Origin: Stenotrophomonas indicatrix
Lineage (GTDB): Bacteria; Pseudomonadota; Gammaproteobacteria; Xanthomonadales; Xanthomonadaceae
Assembly: GCA_041545745.1 (NCBI GenBank)
Contig: CP168152.1
Span: 928,001-992,000, forward strand
Length of the DNA: 64,000 nucleotides
Direction: 5' to 3'
Below, piece after piece: positions 1 to 7,711 of the stretch; position 1 is the first letter of the stretch; each line of letters begins with the position of its first letter. The position numbers and the translations under genes were made by a program. The notes under the pieces were generated by a model, which saw only the letters and a list, made by a program, of their open reading frames with translations, did no database searches and was not told the origin of the DNA.

Positions 1-251
1 GTGCGCCGGCTGTCCGGATACAACTGATGCAGGCGCGCGACGTTGGTGGCACCGTTGTCGTAGCTGCTGGTCAACCGGCTCTGGTAGGTCGAATCATCAT
101 CGGCGCGGAGCAGGGCGGGGCGCGGTCGCGGCGTCTGCCGGTGGCCCTGCGCCAGGTTGTGCGCGTTGTTGCGGGTGCCGTCGAAGAACAGGCCGATCCG
201 CAGCAGGCCCGGGTCAGCCCTTGTTTCACCGCTGTGCTGCGCTGGCGCCAT
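1..251 (-). CDS. DUF2235 / Tle1-like alpha/beta hydrolase, N-terminal part (cut by window edge)
   Basis: About 83 N-terminal residues are present; the rest lies beyond base 1. Reading the minus strand from 251 gives a protein with the block IGLFFDGTRNN at residues 19-29, then YDNGATNVARLHQLYP near residue 64. This phenylalanine-aspartate-glycine-threonine signature opens DUF2235 domains, found in type VI secretion phospholipase effectors (Tle1-like) and related hydrolases. The ATG at 251 has AGGGG six bases upstream; an in-frame ATG at 257 abuts that site and is less likely. The catalytic Ser/Asp/His would be outside the window, so activity and any secretion context cannot be judged. Confidence 0.7.
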   Translation of the reverse strand, partial: MAPAQHSGETRADPGLLRIGLFFDGTRNNAHNLAQGHRQTPRPRPALLRADDDSTYQSRLTSSYDNGATNVARLHQLYPDSRR

Positions 252-477
252 GTGCATCCCCTGTCGTGGCCACGTCACGGTAGCGCGAAAGCCGCGTGTT
301 GGCGAAGTGTACTGATGCTTTTGACCTGACTGAACGCAGATGCGGTCGATCACAGATCGCGATTTCCATTCCTCTTGTCTATTGAATTCACACGCCCTGC
401 GCAGGCCTGATGGCCGAACCCGGCACTCCGGGCCGTGCTGCATCAACGCTGTCTACTTCACTCCAAGGAGCGACAAG

Positions 478-1731
478 ATGATGTCCAGATCGATAGGTAG
501 AGCGACAGGTGGTCTGTTGTTGGGATTGTCGGTAGCGGCGGCCGCCCACGCGACGCCGCTGTTCGAGCCGGTCACCGTGCTCAGCCGTGCATCGGCCACC
601 AGCGAGCCGGCACTGGGGCGATTGCTGGCCACCCCGTCCACCGCCGCCGTACAGGAAGTGCGTGTCGATGCTGCCGCCATCGCGCAGCCGCAGCTGGAAT
701 TCGAGCTGCTCGGGCAGAAGGTGCAGGCCGTTCGCAGCAAAGTCGAAGCGCTGCCCGATGGTGGCAGCATCTGGTACGGCCAGTTGCGCGCGCCGTCCGA
801 TCGCCTGCAGGCGGCCACGTCCAATGGCCAGGACGATCCGGGCAATTCGCTGATTTTGGTGCGCTCGGGCAATACCCTCACCGGCTCGATCCGCAAGGAC
901 GGCAAACTGTATCGACTGCGCCCGCTGGGCAATCGCCACGTGCTGGTCGAGGTGGATGAATCGCGGATGCCGGCCGACCATCCGGCCGACTACAACCAGT
1001 TGCCGAAGATCGCCATGCCGGCCAATGATCGCCTCGGCACCGCGCAGGCCTCGCCGGGCAGTCCGGCGACCATCCGCGTGCTGGTGGTGGCAACCAACGC
1101 TGCAGTAGCTGCCTATGGTGGCAACATGCAGTCGCTGGTGCAGTTGGCCGTTGCCGAATCCAACCGGGGCTACACCAACAGCAACGTGGGCCTGACCCTG
1201 CAGCTGGCCGGCTATGAAACCACCAGCTACACCGAGTCCGGCAATTTCACCACCGACCTGTCGCGCTTCCGTGGCACCAGCGACGGCTACATGGACAGCA
1301 TCCACAACAGCCGCAACAACACCGCTGCCGACGTAGGCGTACTGCTGATCAACAACACCAGCTATTGCGGGCTGGCATCGGGCATCGGTTCCACTGCATC
1401 GACCGCGTTTGCTGCGGTGTACTGGGATTGCGCCACCGGCTACTACTCCTTCGCCCATGAAATCGGCCATCTGCAGAGCGCGCGTCACGATATCGCCAGT
1501 GATCCGAGCACGTCACCGTATGCCTATGGCCATGGCTATCGTTATGAGCCGGCCAGCGGGTCGCGCTGGCGCACGATCATGGCCTACGACTGCTCGGCCG
1601 GCTGCCCGCGGCTGAACTACTGGTCCAATCCGAACATCAGCTACAACGGCGTGCCGATGGGCATCGCCAGCAGTGCCGACAACCAGCGCGTGCTGGTCAA
1701 TACCAAGGCCACCATCGCGGCCTTCCGCTGA
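478..1731 (+). CDS. Secreted zinc metalloprotease (reprolysin/M12-like)
   Basis: The product is 417 aa. It begins with a Sec signal peptide (residues 1 to about 24, LLLGLSVAAAAHA), so it should act outside the cytoplasm. A long propeptide-like region precedes the catalytic core. The zinc site is HEIGHLQSARH at residues 327-337: two histidines and the glutamate of HExxH plus the third histidine, but the usual glycine of HExxHxxGxxH is replaced by serine. A later IMAYDC segment resembles a Met-turn. The start at 478 follows an AAGGAG site; the upstream extension to 340 has no such site. No operon partner: the next gene is convergent. Substrate unknown. Confidence 0.85.
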   Translation: MMSRSIGRATGGLLLGLSVAAAAHATPLFEPVTVLSRASATSEPALGRLLATPSTAAVQEVRVDAAAIAQPQLEFELLGQKVQAVRSKVEALPDGGSIWYGQLRAPSDRLQAATSNGQDDPGNSLILVRSGNTLTGSIRKDGKLYRLRPLGNRHVLVEVDESRMPADHPADYNQLPKIAMPANDRLGTAQASPGSPATIRVLVVATNAAVAAYGGNMQSLVQLAVAESNRGYTNSNVGLTLQLAGYETTSYTESGNFTTDLSRFRGTSDGYMDSIHNSRNNTAADVGVLLINNTSYCGLASGIGSTASTAFAAVYWDCATGYYSFAHEIGHLQSARHDIASDPSTSPYAYGHGYRYEPASGSRWRTIMAYDCSAGCPRLNYWSNPNISYNGVPMGIASSADNQRVLVNTKATIAAFR

Positions 1732-1738
1732 GGCCAAG

Positions 1739-1808
1739 CGCCGACCAGGGTCGGCGTCTACCCGGGCGGGTGCACCTGCTCTGGTAGATGCCAACCTTGG
1801 TTGGCACC
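1739..1808. repeat. Paired GTAG palindromes (SMAG type)
   Basis: Two short palindromes face each other in the convergent gap between the metalloprotease and lpxH: GCCGACC..GGTCGGC ending CTAC, then GTAG followed by GCCAACC..GGTTGGC. The GTAG tags point inward, the usual dimer layout of this Stenotrophomonas repeat. Confidence 0.8.
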
Positions 1809-1818
1809 CTGCGATCCA

Positions 1819-2565
1819 TCAGTCGCGGCTGAGCGTATCCAGGGTCCAGCCGTTGGCATCCACGCGCAGCACCGAGCCCTGTTCGTACCAGTCCCCCAGC
1901 ACGATGCGGGTGCAGCTGCGTCCGCCGGCCTGCAGGGTGTGGATCGCCGGGCGATGGGTGTGGCCATGGATCATCGTGTCCACACCGTGGCGCACGTACG
2001 TGGCTTCCACTTCGCCCGGGGCGACGTCGGTGACGGTTTCAAACTGCGCACGGTCGCCCTGTTTCATTTCCGACTGGCGTGCCTGGCTGGCATCGCGTGC
2101 TTTCTGCGCGAAGGCGATGCGCGCTTCCAGCGGCTGCGACAGGAACTGCGCCTGGAAGACAGGATCGCGGGTCTGGGCGCGGAACTGCTGGTAGGGAATG
2201 TCATCGGTGCACAGCAGGTCGCCGTGCTGCAGCAGCACCGGGCGACCGTACAGCTCGATCATGCACGGGTCCGGCAGGATGCGCAGGCCGGCGCGGCGGG
2301 CATAGTCTTCGCCCAGCAGGAAGTCTCGATTGCCGCGGATGAAGAAGACCGGCACGCCGCTGTCGGACAGTGCCTTCAGTGCATCGGCCACCGAATCGGC
2401 TGCGGCCGAGGGCGTGTCATCACCGATCCAGGCTTCGAACAGATCGCCAAGGATGTACAGCGCGTCGGCGCCGGGGGCCTCCTCGCGCAGGAAGCGCAGG
2501 AACAGGTCGGTGATGGCCGGACGGCTGGGGTCCAGATGCAGATCGGAGATGAACAGCGTGGTCAT
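1819..2565 (-). CDS. lpxH: UDP-2,3-diacylglucosamine diphosphatase
   Basis: 248 aa, the normal LpxH length (about 240). It hydrolyses UDP-2,3-diacylglucosamine to lipid X in lipid A synthesis at the cytoplasmic face of the inner membrane. All calcineurin-like metal motifs are visible in order: SDLHLD (residues 6-11), [28 protein letters not shown] and [10 protein letters not shown]. The start ATG lies at 2565. It is convergent with the metalloprotease, and the PAP2 gene upstream on the same strand is only about 60 bases away, so the two may be cotranscribed. Confidence 0.95.
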   Translation of the reverse strand: MTTLFISDLHLDPSRPAITDLFLRFLREEAPGADALYILGDLFEAWIGDDTPSAAADSVADALKALSDSGVPVFFIRGNRDFLLGEDYARRAGLRILPDPCMIELYGRPVLLQHGDLLCTDDIPYQQFRAQTRDPVFQAQFLSQPLEARIAFAQKARDASQARQSEMKQGDRAQFETVTDVAPGEVEATYVRHGVDTMIHGHTHRPAIHTLQAGGRSCTRIVLGDWYEQGSVLRVDANGWTLDTLSRD

Positions 2566-2624
2566 GCGGATATTCTAGGGCATCGCTTTGCCGGTAGCGC
2601 AGGGCCCTGCGCAGTCGCTGTGCA

Positions 2625-3164
2625 TCACACCGGCAACGGCAGCCAAGCCAGGCTGGCCGAGGCCAGCAGTGCCGCGATGCCGGTGGCGGCCAGAACGTCA
2701 CTCGGGTAGTGCAGGCCCAGTACTACGCGTGACAGGCCCACGCCGAAGGTGAACGGCACCAGCAGCGGTGCCAGCCAGGGGTAGTAGGCCAGCGCGACGA
2801 TGGTGAACGACACCGCGTGCAGGGTATGGCCGGACGGGAAACTGAACTCATCCAGCGGCGCCACCCAGGCACGGATACGCAGGTCGGCCGCGTACGGCCG
2901 TGGTCGCCGGGTCCAGCGCTTCAGCCCCTTGTACAGCAGCAGCGCGGCCAGCCCGGTGGCGGCCATGTGCACCGATGCGCGCAGGCCGTCGAAGCCATCA
3001 ATGAGTACCAGTGCGCCCATCAACACGTACCAGAACACGCCATCGCCGAGCCGGCTGATGATCGAAAAGACGCGCCGCACGCGGCGACGTCGGCAGTAGT
3101 GGTTGGCACGGCGGCACAACCGTGCTTCGCGGCCGGCCAGCAGTTCAAGCGGCGTGGTGCGCAT
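2625..3164 (-). CDS. PAP2-family membrane phosphatase
   Basis: 179 aa with several hydrophobic segments. The three PAP2 phosphatase motifs are present: KGLKRWTRRPRPY, PSGHTLHA and SRVVLGLHYPSDVLA, with the catalytic histidines. Such enzymes dephosphorylate lipid phosphates or undecaprenyl pyrophosphate at the membrane. The gene overlaps the 3' end of the upstream glycosyltransferase by 20 bases, so translation is probably coupled; a role in glycolipid or polyprenyl-phosphate metabolism is an inference. Confidence 0.85.
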   Translation of the reverse strand: MRTTPLELLAGREARLCRRANHYCRRRRVRRVFSIISRLGDGVFWYVLMGALVLIDGFDGLRASVHMAATGLAALLLYKGLKRWTRRPRPYAADLRIRAWVAPLDEFSFPSGHTLHAVSFTIVALAYYPWLAPLLVPFTFGVGLSRVVLGLHYPSDVLAATGIAALLASASLAWLPLPV

Positions 3165-4290
3165 GTCCGCTCCTCCGCGCGCTGGCCAGTTCCGCCAACA
3201 GGCTCTCGAACTCCGCCACCACCTGCTGTGGGTGCAGCCGCTTCATCGCCCGTGCCGCGTTGCCACCCAGTTCGCGGCGCAGGGCGTCATCGGCAGCCAG
3301 TTGTACTGCTGCCTGCACGAACTGCTCGTCGTCATCCACTGCCGCACCGTTCTCGCCGTTGCGCAGGTACTCGCGGGCCGCGCCGTAGTCGAAAGCGACC
3401 GTGGCCAGACCGCTTGCCATGCTTTCCAGAGTCACGTTGCCGAATGTCTCGCTGCGGCTGGGGAAGAGGAACAGATCGCCGCTGGCGAAATGGCGGGCGA
3501 GGGCATCGCCGCGCTGGATGCCGCAGAAGATGAAATCGGGATTCTCATGCGCCAGCTTCTCGCGCGCCGGGCCATCGCCGACCCAGATGAAGCGTGCTTT
3601 CGGGCGCACCTGCTGCAGCTTGCGGAAGGCCTTCACCGCCAGGCCGAGGTTCTTTTCGGCGGCAATGCGGCCAACGTAGATCGCCGCCAGGCCCGTGCCA
3701 TCGATACCCCATTCCTCGCGCAGTGCCGGGTCGCGGCGCGACGGGTCGAACTGCTGGCTGTCGACCGCTCGCGCGAGCAGGCGCACACGCTCGAAACCCT
3801 GCTCGGTCAGGAATTCCTGCAGTTCGCGGGTGGGCACCAGGGTCGCGTCGGCCTGGTTGTGGAAGCGGCGCATCCAGCGCATTGCCGCCGACTGCAGCCA
3901 CGCCACGCCATAGTCGGGCAGGTATTCGTCGAAGCGGGTGTGGAATCCGGTAGCCACCGGAATGCCGAGGCGCCGTGCGGTGCGCAGCGCCGACCAGCCC
4001 AGTGGGCCCTCGGTCGCCACGTAGACCGCATCCGGGCGCTGCTGCCGCCAGTGCCGGCCCAGCCGGATCGGTGCCGGCAGGCCGAAGCGCAGGCCGGGGT
4101 AGCGCGGCAAGGCCGCGCCCGGTACCAGCAGGGTATCCGGCGCCGCATCCAGTGCTTCGCTGACCTGTCGTGGACGGATCAGGTCGACCTCGTGGCCGGC
4201 GGCGCGCAATCCCTGCTCCAGGCCCTGCACGGTCAGTGCGACGCCGTTGATCTCCGGCGGGTAGGTTTCGGTGACGATGGCATAGCGCAT
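3145..4290 (-). CDS. GT4-family glycosyltransferase
   Basis: 381 aa. The N-terminus (TETYPPEINGVALTVQGLEQ) and the C-terminal sugar-nucleotide block (FPSRSETFGNVTLESMASG, then EYLRNGENG) mark a GT-B fold, family 4 enzyme. It resembles GDP-mannose-dependent mannosyltransferases and diacylglycerol glycosyltransferases. The overlap with the PAP2 gene suggests both act on the same lipid-linked substrate. The acceptor cannot be told from sequence. Confidence 0.85.
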   Translation of the reverse strand: MRYAIVTETYPPEINGVALTVQGLEQGLRAAGHEVDLIRPRQVSEALDAAPDTLLVPGAALPRYPGLRFGLPAPIRLGRHWRQQRPDAVYVATEGPLGWSALRTARRLGIPVATGFHTRFDEYLPDYGVAWLQSAAMRWMRRFHNQADATLVPTRELQEFLTEQGFERVRLLARAVDSQQFDPSRRDPALREEWGIDGTGLAAIYVGRIAAEKNLGLAVKAFRKLQQVRPKARFIWVGDGPAREKLAHENPDFIFCGIQRGDALARHFASGDLFLFPSRSETFGNVTLESMASGLATVAFDYGAAREYLRNGENGAAVDDDEQFVQAAVQLAADDALRRELGGNAARAMKRLHPQQVVAEFESLLAELASARRSGHAHHAA

Positions 4291-4402
4291 GGCGGGCCTC
4301 CGGTTTTACGCATGCTCAGGCCTGGCGATGTAGCCGACATGACCGCTTTGCGACAGCGCGATGACGGCCAGGCAAGGCGATGTCTGCGTAGTTCAGGGGC
4401 AC

Positions 4403-4431
4403 AAAAAAACCACGGCCCCGAAGGGCCGTGG
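4403..4431 (-). terminator. Rho-independent terminator of the first TonB receptor
   Basis: On the minus strand a 9-bp GC-rich stem (CCACGGCCC with GGGCCGTGG) is followed by seven T. It is the same hairpin as the one behind the second receptor. Confidence 0.9.
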
Positions 4432-4456
4432 TCGTGGCGTTGCGCCAGCGTGTGGA

Positions 4457-7381
4457 TCAGAAGCGCTGCTGGTACTTCATGTAGACGAAGCGACCGATGT
4501 CGAAGCCGCCGTAGTAGGAGAAGTTGGAACTGGGCTGGCTGTACAGGATCGGTCCCTGGCGGGCGAACACATTGTTGGCGCCGATCGAAACGGTGGCGTT
4601 CCATGGCAGGTTGTAGCGCGCCTGTACATCATGGAACGTGACCGAGCCGCGTCGGTTGTAATCGCGGCTGCCGCTGTACCAGGGCGCGCGCTGGTCCGGA
4701 TCGGAACATTCGTCCGGATGGCCGCTTGCGTCCAGGCAGCGTTCCTTGACGGCGGAGAAGTAACGCAGGCTCCAGGTGAGGCCCAGGTTGCCCTGCTCCC
4801 AGCCCAGCGATGCGTTGGAGCGGACCCGGAAGCCGATACCTCCGTTGGTGGCGATGCCATTGCTGGGAATCGGCGGCACATCCGCCTCGTTGGTGGTCCG
4901 TTCCTCGGCGGCAACCACATAGGTTGTCCTCCAATCGGCGCGCAGCGTGCCCCAGCGGGTTTCGACCTTGTGGCCGATCTCCAGGTCATAGCCTTCTGCC
5001 TGGCGGAAACCACTGTTGCGGTTGCCGTAACTGAGCTTGTCGACGATACCCAGTTCCGGGTCACGGGTGAAACTGCCACAACGTTCTGCGATGCCCAACT
5101 CGTAGCAGTCGCGGAGGATGTTGTTGGGATGGTCTGCGACGATGGTGTTCTCGATGCGGATCTTCCACCAGTCCAGTGCGATGTGAAGTCCTTCGGCAAA
5201 CGTCGGGCTCCAGACCAGGCCCAGTGTGCGGCTGGTCGAGGTCTCCGGTTCCAGATCCGGATTGGAGCCGTTGGTGAAGGGGAGGGGTGTCTGTCCACTG
5301 CTGCCGGTGATCGGCTCGTTGCCCTGGCCGAGCTGGCGGTAGCTGTCGGCATTGGCGATGTCGGCGGCGCAGCGTGCACGCACTTCCGGACTGCTCGCCG
5401 CAGCACCGTAGACGGTGTCGCAGGGATCACGGAAGCCGGTGGTGAAGGTTTCAGAACCACCGCCATACAGATTGGAGATGGTCGGTGCGCGGAAGCCCTG
5501 GGCCCACGTGCCGCGGACCAGCAGCTGGTGGATCGGCTTCCAGGTGAAGCCGAACTTGCTGTTGAGGGTGCCGCCGAAGGTGGTGTAGTCCGAGTATCGG
5601 GTAGCGGCGCTCAGGCTCAGCTCACGCGCACCGGCCAGGTCGCGCAGCACCGGCACGCTCAGCTCCAGATAAGCCTCGTCTACACGGTAGCCACCGCCGG
5701 TGGGGCCTGCGGCCAGATTGGTGGTGGCACCGGTCTGTGCCAGCGCATCGGGGATGAAGCGGCCATCCTCGCGGCGGCTCTCCGCACCCACTGCGAAGCC
5801 CAGCTCACCTGCAGGCAGGGTGGCGAGACTGCCGCTGAGGTTGGCGAACAGGTTGCGGGTAGTGGTACGGCCGCGGGTGAGTTCCTCAGGGAACAACCAG
5901 TCCTGCAGTTCCGGGTTGCCGGTCAGACCATAGGGATCATCCTGGCCATAGGGCACCAGCGGGTTCCAGGGCCTGCACCCGCTGATCGGCGCCTCCGGTG
6001 TACCGCACTCGACCTTGCCGGTGGCCGGATTGTAGAAGGACGGCCCGGTGGCATCGGCGACGCGTTGCTTGTGCAGGTTGCCGGTGGCGCGTTGGGTCAG
6101 TTCGCTGCGGTTGTACTGGTAGCCGGCTTCCCAGTCGAAATCGCGACCGCCGAACGCGAAGCTGCCCTCGAACGCAGCCACGCCCTGCCAGGAGGTCAGT
6201 TCGCTGGTACTGACGCGCGGAATCTCCCACGTGCGGCGGTTCCAGTGCACGTCGCTGGGCGTTTCGTAGCCGTGATGGCTGCCGAACGGATTGAACCAAC
6301 TGTCGACGGACATCGGCGTGATGCCGGCTGCGCCGGACTGGAACGGGTAGCCGGCGACCTGGCGCCTGGTGGTGCGTTGGTTGTAGGCCAGCTGAGTGTT
6401 GAAGCGGACCTGGTCGTTCAGATCCACGCGCGCGTCAACGAAGATCGAGTCGCGCCTGATCGGTGTCTGCAGGTGCATCTGCTCGTTGCTGTTGCTGACA
6501 TCACCGGTGAACGGCGTGTTGTCGCTGAGATGGAAGCTGTCCGGCCCCCCCGGCTGGCTGCCACGGTCGAGCGAATAGCTGCAGCCACGGCTGTTGCTGC
6601 AGCCCGGGCCCTTGAAGCCGGTGATGCGGCCCCACTGGCCGACCGTGGTCCAACCATCGTCCGGATGACGATCGGTATAGGTGTAGGCACTGAAGTCCCG
6701 GTCCCTCGCCCACACGCCCTTTTCTTCGACATGCTCGGCGGCGAGGCTGATCGAGGCGCGTTCATTCGACCAGCCGCCAACCACGTCGTACTGGGTGCGG
6801 GCGCCGTCGCCTTCGCTGAACTGGCCATGGTAGACGCTGGCGGTCACGCCCTCGACGTTGCGGCGGGTGATGATGTTGATCACGCCGGCCATGGCGTCGG
6901 AACCGTAGATGGCCGATGCGCCATCCTTCAGTACTTCCATGCGCTCCACGGCAGCGGCAGGAATGCTGGAGACGTCCTGGTAACCACTGGTTGTCATGCC
7001 CAGGCGTTTGCCATTGATCAGCACCAGCGTGCGCTGCGCACCCAGTCCGCGCATGTCCACGTAACTGCCACCGGCGGTTTCGCCAGCGCTGAGCGGGCTG
7101 GCGCGGCTCAGTGCCGGGCTGCCGGTTGCGGTGAGGTTCTGCAGGATGTCGGCGACGGAATTGAAGCCTTGCCGCTCGATGTCAGCGCGGCTGATGGTCA
7201 GCACAGGCTGTGCGGTTTCCAGATCGACCTGGCGGATGCGCGAGCCAGTGATCTCGATGCGGTCCAGGGTGGTGGCTTCAACGGAATGCTGGGCGAATGC
7301 GGGAACGGCCAACGCAGTGGTGGCTGTCACCGCAAGCGCTCGACGGATCGCCAACCCAAGTTCGGGAATACGGATGGTCAT
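4457..7381 (-). CDS. TonB-dependent outer-membrane receptor (first of two paralogues)
   Basis: 974 aa. A signal peptide (ALAVTATTALAVPAFA) is followed by a plug domain (LDRIEITGSRIRQVDLET, VLINGKRLG, VLKDGASAIYGSDAMAGVIN) and a long beta-barrel ending in aromatic RF, as expected of an outer-membrane porin-type receptor that takes up a ligand using TonB energy. There is no N-terminal signalling extension. Start at 7381 is chosen because a purine-rich GAGAGAGAGA lies just upstream; the ATG at 7405 has none. The neighbour at 7712-10639 is a close paralogue. The ligand is unknown; no enzyme or transporter gene sits beside it to hint at one. Confidence 0.93.
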   Translation of the reverse strand: MTIRIPELGLAIRRALAVTATTALAVPAFAQHSVEATTLDRIEITGSRIRQVDLETAQPVLTISRADIERQGFNSVADILQNLTATGSPALSRASPLSAGETAGGSYVDMRGLGAQRTLVLINGKRLGMTTSGYQDVSSIPAAAVERMEVLKDGASAIYGSDAMAGVINIITRRNVEGVTASVYHGQFSEGDGARTQYDVVGGWSNERASISLAAEHVEEKGVWARDRDFSAYTYTDRHPDDGWTTVGQWGRITGFKGPGCSNSRGCSYSLDRGSQPGGPDSFHLSDNTPFTGDVSNSNEQMHLQTPIRRDSIFVDARVDLNDQVRFNTQLAYNQRTTRRQVAGYPFQSGAAGITPMSVDSWFNPFGSHHGYETPSDVHWNRRTWEIPRVSTSELTSWQGVAAFEGSFAFGGRDFDWEAGYQYNRSELTQRATGNLHKQRVADATGPSFYNPATGKVECGTPEAPISGCRPWNPLVPYGQDDPYGLTGNPELQDWLFPEELTRGRTTTRNLFANLSGSLATLPAGELGFAVGAESRREDGRFIPDALAQTGATTNLAAGPTGGGYRVDEAYLELSVPVLRDLAGARELSLSAATRYSDYTTFGGTLNSKFGFTWKPIHQLLVRGTWAQGFRAPTISNLYGGGSETFTTGFRDPCDTVYGAAASSPEVRARCAADIANADSYRQLGQGNEPITGSSGQTPLPFTNGSNPDLEPETSTSRTLGLVWSPTFAEGLHIALDWWKIRIENTIVADHPNNILRDCYELGIAERCGSFTRDPELGIVDKLSYGNRNSGFRQAEGYDLEIGHKVETRWGTLRADWRTTYVVAAEERTTNEADVPPIPSNGIATNGGIGFRVRSNASLGWEQGNLGLTWSLRYFSAVKERCLDASGHPDECSDPDQRAPWYSGSRDYNRRGSVTFHDVQARYNLPWNATVSIGANNVFARQGPILYSQPSSNFSYYGGFDIGRFVYMKYQQRF

Positions 7382-7657
7382 GGGTCTCTCTCTCTTCCAA
7401 TTCATCGGTGCGCGGCCAAGCAGGGCTGCGCCAGTTCCACCGCGGGCGGTGGACGTTCAAACCTAGTGAAGGCCCGCAGAGAGGAGTAGAGGAAAGCGAC
7501 GAAAGCGCCCGGATCGGTGATGACGCTTTTGCACAAAGCGGAATCGAATCAATCGATTGCTCGGTCATGTGGTGTTCCGGCTGAGGGCTTGCCCGGGCCC
7601 ACGTGCCGGATTGGAAGCGTCAAGACCGATGTGGATGGCGACAACCTGCGCAGGCAC
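7382..7657. other. Gap between the two TonB receptor genes
   Basis: About 280 bases before the second receptor's terminator. It should hold the promoter of the first receptor on the minus strand, but I see no convincing -35/-10 pair and no gene. Confidence 0.5.
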
Positions 7658-7686
7658 AAAAAAACCACGGCCCCGAAGGGCCGTGG
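7658..7686 (-). terminator. Rho-independent terminator of the second TonB receptor
   Basis: Same 9-bp stem and T tract on the minus strand as at 4403-4431, placed about 25 bases after the stop codon in both cases. Confidence 0.9.
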
Positions 7687-7711
7687 TCATGGTGTTGCGC
7701 CAGCGCGTGGA

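Noticed and set aside
4361..7489. A 1042-codon open frame on the plus strand opposite the first TonB receptor
   Set aside because: It is the antisense reading of a receptor gene in high-GC DNA; no domain, and the minus-strand gene has signal peptide, plug and barrel.
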